From Cellvibrio fontiphilus (GTDB lineage Bacteria; Pseudomonadota; Gammaproteobacteria; Pseudomonadales; Cellvibrionaceae): DNA of 64,000 nucleotides. Under the pieces are notes generated by a model. The model searched no databases, was not told the origin of the DNA, and was given only the letters and a program-made list of their open reading frames with translations. The stretch is taken from the NCBI RefSeq assembly GCF_035317345.1, contig NZ_JAYKTU010000003.1; one strand, 5' to 3'. Both the position numbers and the translations under genes were made by a program. Of this stretch, positions 53,505 to 61,618 are shown one piece after another; position 1 is the first letter of the stretch, and each line of letters begins with the position of its first letter.

Positions 53505-54265
53505 ACCCATCTCACAACGATAAAGAACAGCCTTTGGTGCAACACCTGATCGAGTTGCGCACACGCTTGTTGCATACAGTGTATTTTCTGCTGGCAGTGT
53601 TTATCTGCCTGTTTCCCTTTGCAACGAACATTTATGGGGTTGTCTCTGCGCCCTTGATCGCAGTGTTGCCGGAAGGCAGCAATATGATCGCAACCGATGT
53701 TATCTCACCGTTTTTAACACCGCTCAAATTAACCTTTTATGTCGCGCTATTGCTTGCAGTACCTTTTATCCTGTATCAGATCTGGGCGTTTATAGCCCCT
53801 GGGCTTTATCGACACGAAAAACAGCTGGCAGCACCGCTGTTGATCTCCAGTGTCTTGTTATTTTTTGCGGGAATGGCTTTTGCGTATTTCCTGGTATTGC
53901 CCATGCTGTTTAATTTCACCATGGGTATCCAACTGGAAGGCGTGAGTGCAATGACCGATATCACCAAGTACTTGGACTTGGTGCTGCATATGTTTTTTGC
54001 ATTTGGCTTTGCCTTTGAAATTCCGGTAGCCACTGTATTACTTATTCACTCAGGGGTAGTCACCCCCGAAGGTTTGGCAGAAAAGCGGCGCTACATCATA
54101 GTGGGCTGTTTTGTAGTGGGAATGCTGCTAACCCCTCCCGACATTTTTTCACAAGCTATGCTCGCCATTCCCATGTGGATGCTGTTCGAAGCGGGTTTGT
54201 TTTTTGGCAGGCTGGTCAAAAAACGCAGTCAGGAGCGGGAAGAGACCAGCGACTCACCCGAGTAA
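53501..54265 (+). CDS. tatC: Sec-independent protein translocase subunit TatC
   Basis: 254 residues with six membrane helices. The N-terminal cytosolic part has the LVQHLIELRTRLLHT motif, and the family signature FGFAFEIPVATVLL occurs at about 170. TatC is the twin-arginine signal receptor. It ends the aldo/keto reductase-hisIE-tatABC run. No strong terminator is visible right after the stop. Confidence 0.96.
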   Translation: MNPSHNDKEQPLVQHLIELRTRLLHTVYFLLAVFICLFPFATNIYGVVSAPLIAVLPEGSNMIATDVISPFLTPLKLTFYVALLLAVPFILYQIWAFIAPGLYRHEKQLAAPLLISSVLLFFAGMAFAYFLVLPMLFNFTMGIQLEGVSAMTDITKYLDLVLHMFFAFGFAFEIPVATVLLIHSGVVTPEGLAEKRRYIIVGCFVVGMLLTPPDIFSQAMLAIPMWMLFEAGLFFGRLVKKRSQEREETSDSPE

Positions 54266-54335
54266 CTTCCCCAGGCGAGCTGTCCTTGAATGCGATGGTG
54301 AGGAGCCTGTTATCGCTCACCCTAGTTGTTAGCGC

Positions 54336-54548
54336 CTAGATAGCCCTTTGAGCCATAGCATCTGCAATCACTGCTTTGTGCTCGTCAAACTTCTTCCAGC
54401 CCAGTTCGTGAAAGTAAAAAGCAACGGTATTGATTGCCGGCTCTACCAATGCCATGGTGCCTCCAATTAATACGCTACCCGTCAAGGCGTAACCCACAGA
54501 AAAAGCGACAGTAAAATGAACGGCGGCGAATGTTGCTGTCTTGGCCAT
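54336..54548 (-). CDS. DUF2061 small membrane protein
   Basis: 70 residues with two hydrophobic helices (FAAVHFTVAFSVGYALTGSVLIGGTMALVEPAINTVAFYFHELGW). The AxxH...G and EPxxNTxAFYxHExxW motif is that of DUF2061. The function is unknown. It is preceded by GAGGAGAAAATC, a good ribosome-binding site. It converges with tatC. Confidence 0.88.
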   Translation of the reverse strand: MAKTATFAAVHFTVAFSVGYALTGSVLIGGTMALVEPAINTVAFYFHELGWKKFDEHKAVIADAMAQRAI

Positions 54549-54682
54549 GATTTTCTCCTCGGTAGGTATTTGTGGCGGTTAAACACTCACCGCCCATGAA
54601 CCTATAGTAAAAAAGAATCATGAATTGCAAAAGAAAATTGCCTCTAACAAATCAATAGCAAATAGCTATTTACACCGAACCA

Positions 54683-55141
54683 TTACCAGAGGCTAAACGG
54701 TTTTTGCACCAAACTGGAATTAAAATAGCGCGAATCCCCCGTGACCTCATTGCCCAGCCAATCGGGTCTGGCAAACTCAGCTCCCTCGTCCGGCAATTCA
54801 ATCTCGGCAACAACCAATCCGAAGTTTTCTCCCAGAAACTCGTCCACCTCCCACAAAAAACCAGCGTAGAAGATCTCGTGCCGATATTTTTCAATAAGCG
54901 GCTGCTCACATAACTCAAGTAACTGACGCGCATCTTCCACAGGGATTGGATACTCAAACTCAGCGCGACTCACCCCCTTGCTCAGACCTTTGACAGTTAA
55001 AAATGCTTGCGCTCCTGCGATACGCACACGCACCGTCCGGGTCTTTTCGCTGTTGAGGTAGCCCTGACTGTAATAAGTCGGGGAGGAGCTACGCCAAGCA
55101 TCCCCGGTGACCAGAAACTTACGCTCAATTTCAATTGCCAT
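54683..55141 (-). CDS. CYTH domain protein, probable inorganic triphosphatase
   Basis: 152 residues from the ATG at 55141 with GGAGCAGTGG upstream; an in-frame start 10 codons earlier is weaker. The N-terminal ExExK motif is EIERKFLV (residues 4-8), which binds triphosphate in the CYTH tunnel. Further basic and acidic residues (RVRIAG, LTVKG, EFEYPIP, EKYRHEI, WEVDEF, EIELPDE) follow the family order. The single-domain form hydrolyses inorganic triphosphate. A terminator and two operator sites lie upstream in the 334-bp gap to the pullulanase. Confidence 0.92.
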   Translation of the reverse strand: MAIEIERKFLVTGDAWRSSSPTYYSQGYLNSEKTRTVRVRIAGAQAFLTVKGLSKGVSRAEFEYPIPVEDARQLLELCEQPLIEKYRHEIFYAGFLWEVDEFLGENFGLVVAEIELPDEGAEFARPDWLGNEVTGDSRYFNSSLVQKPFSLW

Positions 55142-55253
55142 ACCACTGCTCCACTTTGTAGTTAGTGGCAAATACTAACACCCAGGTACGAACGAAAAGT
55201 ATTGGAACGACCCCGATGGAGATAAAAATGAAGGGGAAAACAAAAATGCAGAA

Positions 55254-55284
55254 TAAAAAAATGGCGCAGTCTTGCGACTGCGCC
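55254..55284 (-). terminator. Rho-independent terminator downstream of the pullulanase
   Basis: A perfect 9-bp stem (GGCGCAGTC/GACTGCGCC) with a TTGC loop and T7 on the minus strand. It ends any transcript from the starch cluster, 190 bp past the pullulanase stop. Confidence 0.85.
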
Positions 55285-55424
55285 GAATCATCAACAGCGA
55301 CGATATACAACAAAAAAGATGGAGATAAATGTCATTGCCAGAACCCAAAGCCACCAACAAAAATACTTTGGTAAATCAACGCAATGAAGTCATCTTAGGC
55401 GTAACTTGGGTTCCTCTCAATCGG

Positions 55425-55469
55425 CTACATACGTATTCATGCCCTACGGACAATTACATACGTATGTAA
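55425..55469. promoter_or_regulatory. Pair of LacI-type operator sites at the 3' end of the pullulanase gene
   Basis: Sites CTACATACGTATTCAT (55425-55440) and TTACATACGTATGTAA (55454-55469, a perfect 16-bp palindrome) have centres 29 bp apart. Both have a central CG, as LacI-family operators do. They lie 7-50 bp beyond the pullulanase stop, upstream of a terminator, so their target is not clear. Confidence 0.7.
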
Positions 55470-55475
55470 CTGTCA

Positions 55476-58400
55476 TTAACCTTGTTTGGAGCGCAAAACT
55501 TTTGCTTGGGCTATCAACAAACAGCCCATCAAAATAAATAACAGCATCAAATCAGCTTGGCCACCACCAGACTTTTTCGGTGTAGTAGGCGTTGGTGTAA
55601 CGCCGGTGTCTGTTGCTGGTTTTTTGGTAGCTACAAATACTGCTGTGGTGCGCGCCGGAACAGTAAACTCACCTTTGGCGTTATCCACAACCGAGTCTCT
55701 CACGCGCAGATCTGTTGACTCTTTTTGCACTGGATGCAGCGCAAAATCAGCATTTTTCAAATCAGCAAGCGCAAGTGTTTGAGCACTGGTGTTGGCGTTG
55801 AAGATGACCAGAATCATTTCAGCACCGGCATCCAGATTGGCACTGCTATCACTTAAGAGCATCGCAATCACACCTGGAGTTTGGCTGCTGCCATTGTTGA
55901 AAAACTTCAACTGATCTTTGATCTGCGCAGCGGTTTCCAAGCGGAACAACTTGGAGCTCTTGCGAATTTTTAGCAGCTCTTGAGTGTGATCGTGAGCGCG
56001 CTGAATATCCGCTGGTGTTGGCATCAACGCAGGGTTTGCCAGCAGCAATCGCGACTCATTCCAGTTTTGCTGATTATCACCTTTAAGTGGCAACCCACGT
56101 CCCCAACCATTTTGTTGATAGGTGAAATCCAACAGATTGAACCAATCGCCAGCATCATAGCTGTTGCGGTCGGTAGATTTGGATCTAATCATCTCCTGAC
56201 CGGCATGCAGGAATGGAACACCCTGAGCTAATAAAACGATTGAGTTACCAAGATTCTGCATACGCACGCGATCAACCATACTCGTCGCTAAAGGCGCCTT
56301 GTATTGGATCATATCGAACAGCGTTTCATTGTCGTGGGCTTCAATATAGTTAATAGACTCCTGCGGATCCAAGGTATAGCCAGCGCCGTCAATTAATGCA
56401 GCTTCTTTGGTAGCGCCGGTGTAATCCACTAATGAATAATCTTTCAAGCTGCCTGCCAAGGCGACTTTTAGAATATCAGTTTGCTTCAACAATGCTTCTT
56501 TAGCAGTGGCGCTCGCAGAATTTTCAGCATTTGGATCAAGATACAAACCATTTATAAAACTTTGATTCTGCACATGAGCAATACCGGAATCAAAAGGCCC
56601 GCCACCACGCACTGCATCGCGAATGAAATTATTAAATGTGCCCACGCCAGTACCACTCATATTGCCAATACGAGCCTGTACAAAACGAGCATCATTTTCA
56701 ACTTCGCCAAAATTCCAGCCTTCGCCGTAGAAATAAACTTTACTGCCGTCAACACCATCGGCGGCCACAGTTAACGCCTGAATATCGTTTTTGATATTCA
56801 CAATATTGTCTTTACTGTGATGTCCCATGATGTCGTAGCGGAAACCATCTACCTTGTATGCTGTAGTCCAGGTTTTAATGGAATCACGCATTAACTTTTC
56901 CATCATCAGGTTTTCACTGGCGGTATTTTCACAGCAGGTACTGCGCTCTATATCGCCCTGGGCATTCAAGCGGTGATAGTAATTGGGCACAACCTTATCC
57001 AAGACAGATTTGTCATTCAGTAAAGCGGCGCTGGTATGGTTGTAAACCACATCCATCACAACGCGCAAACCAATTTGGTTTAAGCCAGCAACCATACTGC
57101 GGAATTCGCGAATACGATGTACACCATCGGGATCAGTTGCATAGCTGCCATCCGGCACGGTGTAATGATGCGGGTCGTAACACCAGTTAAAACCATCTTC
57201 ACCACGTATCGCCTCAATAGCTTCTTGTTGCGCTTCACTATCGGGGGCAAAACTGGCCAAATTGTCTGTTACTGTTTTTTGCTCGGCTTTATTTTCATTG
57301 ATAGTCGCACAATCAAATGCTGGCAATAAATGCACATGACTTAAACCGGCTGCAGCCAAACGCTGTAAATGTTTAATGCCATTTGAATCTTGTTGTGCAA
57401 ATGCAGCAAATGTTCCGCGCTCTGCAACAGGCACAGTTTCATCGCTGATGCTGAAATCGCGCACATGAAGCTCATAAATCACCATGTCTTCCGGTGCGGT
57501 AAATGCAGGCTTAGCCAATGTATCCCAGCCTGCTGGTTTTAAATCTGCATCGGACAGGTTAACAAACTGGCTGCGCTTGCCATTGATAGAAGTGTTCAGG
57601 CTGTAAGGATCAGTGACCCAATTTTTTTCAATGTTGCCGGTGTGACGAACAAAAACTTCAACCTCAAACAAATAATACTTACGGTTCCAGGATGCATCGC
57701 CCTCGATTGACCACACCCCCTTGGCAGCATCCAATGTCATTTCATGAGCACTGGAAGAAGTCGCCGGGTTTGCGTCATCGAATACATGCAGCGTTACTTT
57801 TTGGGCAGTGGGGGCCCAGAGGCTTACTGATGGCACAGCACCGTTATAAGTGACACCTAATTCACCATCATAGGCAAACAAATCATCAAGTACACCGGCA
57901 AATTGCAGCGCAGTTGCTTCAACCAAATTGCCATTAGCATTGGTGATAGAAATGGCAGTTTGGCCTTTGAGGATGTTACGCAATTGATCTGCATCAGCAG
58001 ACGCCATTTTAAATACAGAGAGGTTTTTTAGATGTGGATATTTGGTTTTCAATGCATCATTTAACCCGGCGGCATCATAATTCAATGCAATAGATTCGCC
58101 GCCAGCAACGCCGGCAATACTGGTCGTTAAATTAGCAGTTGATGAGTAGTGTAATTTTGCAGAGGCTCCCTGTAATTCATCAGCGGGAATATTGACTGCA
58201 AAGGTATCGCGAGTCAGCCAGTGGGCTTTGGCGGTTTTTAAATTGCCAGACACCAATTCGTCACCGACATATACCTTTTTACTAACGGAATCAAAAGTGA
58301 ACACCACTTTTTGATTAGCGCGAGTGACTTCAAACGCAATGTTATTACCATTATCGCCGTAACTTTCATCCCATTTTTCATCTATGGCTACTTTGGCTTC

Positions 58401-59249
58401 ATAACTGCCCACCGGCAATTTTGTCGTTGTATAGGTATAAAGACCATTGCCATCAGCATCTTGCATCCAACTACGCAGACAATCAGGCTGCCAGTTTCCG
58501 GGGCATCCCAATAGAGTTTGGAAATTACCAACAGCGGTAGCAATTTCCGAATTTATATTCGAAGTAATCCATTTGGTTCTATGACTGTAATAAAACTTCA
58601 CGTCCTGGGCAGCAGCGAGGGAAAGCGAAATATTAGCGCCACCCGATGCACCATTTGCACCATAGTTTTCCGCCCAAGAGCCATTTAAGGCAGCTTTAAA
58701 TTGCCAATCACCAGCAGGGATGTTCAGTGTTTTTTGCCAAACCTGGTCAGTCTCTTCGAGACTCATTTGAGTGGCTGTACACTCAGGCTGCCAATCGTCC
58801 GGGCAGCCGGCTTCAGACTGCAAGCTACCTGCGACAGTCACTGATACAGGTTGCGGTTCAACCGGAATAGTTACACCGTCTTGTGAATCATCGGTAATAG
58901 CATGGGTCACTTCATCGTAGGTAAAAGTGACTGCTTTTTCTTCCGCAATCGAAAACGCAATATTGGCGCCGCCGCTAGCACCACCAGCGCCGTAGTTTTC
59001 AGTCCACGCACCATTGATCGCTATTTTGTATTCCCAACTTCCAGCCGGCACAGTGAAGGTTGCCGACCAAAGCGTGCCATTTTTGCTCAGGAAAGTTGTT
59101 TGGCATGATGGCTGCCAGTCGGCAGAGCATCCCAATTCCGATTGCAAACTTCCCGCTAGCGTGACGGTATCCGGAGCTGCAGCCGCCGATGCAATAACCC
59201 CGTTACTTAATACAAAGGCAAAAAATGCCCTGGTTAGGCTAAGTTTCAT
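55476..59249 (-). CDS. Pullulanase-type alpha-1,6-glucosidase with three N-terminal repeats and GlyGly-CTERM-like tail
   Basis: 1257 residues from the ATG at 59249. A signal peptide is followed by three repeats of a starch-binding-like module (about 27-114, 136-224, 236-324), each with GSLQSExGCxxDWQPxC, PAGxWEYKxAxNGxWxENYG and a glycine-rich loop. Then come pullulanase N-domains and a GH13 catalytic barrel: nucleophile Asp in VDGFRYDIMGH, acid Glu in FYGEGWNFGE, and the EAHDNETLFD aspartate. It debranches alpha-1,6 links of starch or pullulan. The C-terminus (SGGGQADLMLLFILMGCLLIAQAKVLRSK) matches a GlyGly-CTERM sorting signal. Two operators lie 195 bp upstream. Confidence 0.94.
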   Translation of the reverse strand: MKLSLTRAFFAFVLSNGVIASAAAAPDTVTLAGSLQSELGCSADWQPSCQTTFLSKNGTLWSATFTVPAGSWEYKIAINGAWTENYGAGGASGGANIAFSIAEEKAVTFTYDEVTHAITDDSQDGVTIPVEPQPVSVTVAGSLQSEAGCPDDWQPECTATQMSLEETDQVWQKTLNIPAGDWQFKAALNGSWAENYGANGASGGANISLSLAAAQDVKFYYSHRTKWITSNINSEIATAVGNFQTLLGCPGNWQPDCLRSWMQDADGNGLYTYTTTKLPVGSYEAKVAIDEKWDESYGDNGNNIAFEVTRANQKVVFTFDSVSKKVYVGDELVSGNLKTAKAHWLTRDTFAVNIPADELQGASAKLHYSSTANLTTSIAGVAGGESIALNYDAAGLNDALKTKYPHLKNLSVFKMASADADQLRNILKGQTAISITNANGNLVEATALQFAGVLDDLFAYDGELGVTYNGAVPSVSLWAPTAQKVTLHVFDDANPATSSSAHEMTLDAAKGVWSIEGDASWNRKYYLFEVEVFVRHTGNIEKNWVTDPYSLNTSINGKRSQFVNLSDADLKPAGWDTLAKPAFTAPEDMVIYELHVRDFSISDETVPVAERGTFAAFAQQDSNGIKHLQRLAAAGLSHVHLLPAFDCATINENKAEQKTVTDNLASFAPDSEAQQEAIEAIRGEDGFNWCYDPHHYTVPDGSYATDPDGVHRIREFRSMVAGLNQIGLRVVMDVVYNHTSAALLNDKSVLDKVVPNYYHRLNAQGDIERSTCCENTASENLMMEKLMRDSIKTWTTAYKVDGFRYDIMGHHSKDNIVNIKNDIQALTVAADGVDGSKVYFYGEGWNFGEVENDARFVQARIGNMSGTGVGTFNNFIRDAVRGGGPFDSGIAHVQNQSFINGLYLDPNAENSASATAKEALLKQTDILKVALAGSLKDYSLVDYTGATKEAALIDGAGYTLDPQESINYIEAHDNETLFDMIQYKAPLATSMVDRVRMQNLGNSIVLLAQGVPFLHAGQEMIRSKSTDRNSYDAGDWFNLLDFTYQQNGWGRGLPLKGDNQQNWNESRLLLANPALMPTPADIQRAHDHTQELLKIRKSSKLFRLETAAQIKDQLKFFNNGSSQTPGVIAMLLSDSSANLDAGAEMILVIFNANTSAQTLALADLKNADFALHPVQKESTDLRVRDSVVDNAKGEFTVPARTTAVFVATKKPATDTGVTPTPTTPKKSGGGQADLMLLFILMGCLLIAQAKVLRSKQG

Positions 59250-59443
59250 AAAATGATCTCGCTTATTGTTATAAAAAATATTATTGGTCAATCAATAGAC
59301 TTCAGGACAGGGCCTTAGGGGCCAAATCCATATCAGCGATTAGCACGAGCAATAAAAGAAGAGGATTACTTTTGGAAAAGCCTGGCACTCGCCCATTAGT
59401 AATTGCGAGATACTAGGCTTTAGCTAAAAAGCACAACAAGCGG

Positions 59444-59488
59444 CTACATACGTATTCATAGAATCATCAAAATTACATACGTATGCAA
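59444..59488. promoter_or_regulatory. Pair of LacI-type operators upstream of the pullulanase gene
   Basis: CTACATACGTATTCAT (59444-59459) and TTACATACGTATGCAA (59473-59488) have the same centre spacing (29 bp) as the 3' pair. They lie 195 bp upstream of the pullulanase ATG and downstream of the amylase stop, as expected for operators of the pullulanase promoter. The rest of 59250-59443 shows no gene. Confidence 0.8.
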
Positions 59489-59557
59489 AAAGGTTACCCT
59501 GAATTTCCAACCAATAAGTTGATACCCAGAGTAACAATTTCTTTCAGGATACAGCCC

Positions 59558-61489
59558 TTAATTTTTAATTAAAAAAACCTGGGATTCCATAGGGTCAAGC
59601 AACAGCGGGCGCGATAGGGCAATAGTTTCGCCGGTAATAACATTGTGAGCGCGGCTAAGGCCGCCAAATGCACGTTGAAACCGATCCAGATTTAATGTTG
59701 TAGGCTGTTTGTTTTTATTAATCACCACCATCACCCGCTCCCGATCATGCACCCGGAAATAAACATAGTGGCCATGTTCAGGGATGTAATGGATCAACTT
59801 ACCCTCATGAATAGCAATGCTGGATTTACGCCAGTTCAGTAATTTGCGCAAATACTCCTGGGTATCGCGCTGCGCACTATTCAAACCCTTACCAGTAAAA
59901 CCATTAACTTCATCTCCGGCCCAGCCGCCGGGAAAATCAGCGCGCAACAAACCATCGTTACGCACCAATGGGCTTTTCGTTAGCACCTCGGTTCCGTAAT
60001 AGTATTGCGGAATGCCGCGAGTCGTTGCAGTGAATAGCAGTGAGCTTTTTAATAGATCCAGATTTTCGTGCAGCAGCGAATAAATTCGCGACATATCGTG
60101 GTTATCGGGAAACAGCATTAATTTCATCGGATCGGCATAAACAAAATCATTGGCAATCATTTCATACAGTTTGATCAGGCCACTGCTGCCAGTCTCTTCT
60201 GCGTTAAGCACTTCCGGCATCAAAAAGACAACCGGAAAATCCATCAAGCTCGGCAGATGGGAGACATAGCCATCGCGATTAACAACGCCTTTTTGCCAGT
60301 AAGCCAAAATATGGGGATTGGAATTCATCTCCTCGCCAACAATATTCAGATTGGGATATTCGTCCAACACCGCCTTGCTCCAGAGCGCCAGAAATTCTTT
60401 ATCCGAATAGGCATAGGTGTCCTCGCGAATACCACTTAAATCGGCAAACTCGATCCACCAAATAGTGTTTTGAATTAAATATTTCGCCAACAACGGATTA
60501 CGCTGATTAAGATCAGGCATGGATTGCACAAACCAGCCATCGGTGAAATTTTTTACATCTTCTGGAGCAGCATGAATATCCAGCACTGTTGTGTGTTGAT
60601 TGTTGGTAGGAACAAAACCGGATTGGAAATTTAACCAATCACTTGCAGGCAAATCCTGCATCCACCAATGCCCGGTACCAATGTGGTTGAGCACAACATC
60701 CTGAATAAAGCCCACACCCTTTTTACGCGCTGCAGCAACCAGATTTTTATAATCTTCATTGGAACCCATGCGCGGATCCATTTGATAAAGGTTGGTGGGA
60801 GAGTAACCGTGATAGGAATATTCCGGCTGATTATTTTCAAGCATCGGTGTAGGCCAGATCATGGTAAAACCCATACGCGCTATGTAATCCAGATGTTTTT
60901 CGATTCCTTTGATATCACCGCCATGTCGACCTATAGGGCTATTACGATCCGCGCGCTCCAGCATATTGGTATGGCTATCGTTCTCAGGATCACCATTAGC
61001 AAAACGATCTGGCGTTATTAAATAAACAACATCCTTGGCAGAAAAACTGCTGCGCTGCGCCGAACCAGCGCGACGCGCCTGTAGCTCATAGGGCACGTTC
61101 AATTGCACGCCTTGTTGATTGCTGAATTGCAATTCAATAACACCGGGCTGTGCATTGGCCGCAATATGCAAGTTGATAAATAAGTAATTGTTATTTGTCG
61201 TTCGCTCCAGCGTCTTTACGCTTACCCCCGGATAGTTCACCTTTACCCGAAAATCGGCAATAGCAGTGCCATGCACCATGATCTGTAATTCGGGATTGTG
61301 CATCCCCACCCACCAATGCATAGGTTCAATATGCTGGATTTTATATTCACTTGACTGGGCTACAGCAACTTCACCTTTTGCCAGCAACAAAATAGTAAAT
61401 ACCGGCAATAACAGTGCAGAAAAGATTGCCTTAAAAGCTTGGTAATAATTGGTTTTTATAAAAGAAACATAAGTAGCAGATAGATTCAT
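59558..61489 (-). CDS. GH13 alpha-amylase family enzyme, cyclomaltodextrinase/neopullulanase type
   Basis: 643 residues with an N-terminal export signal (ALLLPVFTILLLAKGEVAVAQ). The first domain begins IQHIEPMHWWVGMHNPELQIMVHG, the cyclomaltodextrinase N-domain seen in SusA-like enzymes. The barrel has nucleophile D in SGIREDTYAYSD, acid E in NIVGEEMNSN and the third aspartate in FPDNHDMSR. Such enzymes degrade maltooligosaccharides, cyclodextrins or pullulan in the periplasm. One operator site lies 84 bp upstream of the start codon and the halogenase-like gene precedes it on the same strand. Confidence 0.93.
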   Translation of the reverse strand: MNLSATYVSFIKTNYYQAFKAIFSALLLPVFTILLLAKGEVAVAQSSEYKIQHIEPMHWWVGMHNPELQIMVHGTAIADFRVKVNYPGVSVKTLERTTNNNYLFINLHIAANAQPGVIELQFSNQQGVQLNVPYELQARRAGSAQRSSFSAKDVVYLITPDRFANGDPENDSHTNMLERADRNSPIGRHGGDIKGIEKHLDYIARMGFTMIWPTPMLENNQPEYSYHGYSPTNLYQMDPRMGSNEDYKNLVAAARKKGVGFIQDVVLNHIGTGHWWMQDLPASDWLNFQSGFVPTNNQHTTVLDIHAAPEDVKNFTDGWFVQSMPDLNQRNPLLAKYLIQNTIWWIEFADLSGIREDTYAYSDKEFLALWSKAVLDEYPNLNIVGEEMNSNPHILAYWQKGVVNRDGYVSHLPSLMDFPVVFLMPEVLNAEETGSSGLIKLYEMIANDFVYADPMKLMLFPDNHDMSRIYSLLHENLDLLKSSLLFTATTRGIPQYYYGTEVLTKSPLVRNDGLLRADFPGGWAGDEVNGFTGKGLNSAQRDTQEYLRKLLNWRKSSIAIHEGKLIHYIPEHGHYVYFRVHDRERVMVVINKNKQPTTLNLDRFQRAFGGLSRAHNVITGETIALSRPLLLDPMESQVFLIKN

Positions 61490-61572
61490 AACGACATCCC
61501 GGTGTGGTTGATTGGTTATTGTTGTGCAGCTGCGCGCGCAGCATAGGCGACCAACAAAACCTCACCAATCCG

Positions 61573-61588
61573 CTACATACGTATTCAG
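61573..61588. promoter_or_regulatory. Single LacI-type operator upstream of the amylase gene
   Basis: CTACATACGTATTCAG matches the sites at 55425 and 59444 at 15 of 16 positions. It lies between the halogenase-like stop (61619) and the amylase start (61489), about 84 bp before the ATG. No second site 29 bp away was found. Confidence 0.75.
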
Positions 61589-61618
61589 AGAGGGGCTTAA
61601 CAATTATTGAAAAGTTGT

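Noticed and set aside
55131..55374. Small frames (60-69 codons) on both strands upstream of the CYTH gene
   Set aside because: They span a strong terminator hairpin, overlap the CYTH start or lack ribosome-binding sites; composition is not protein-like.
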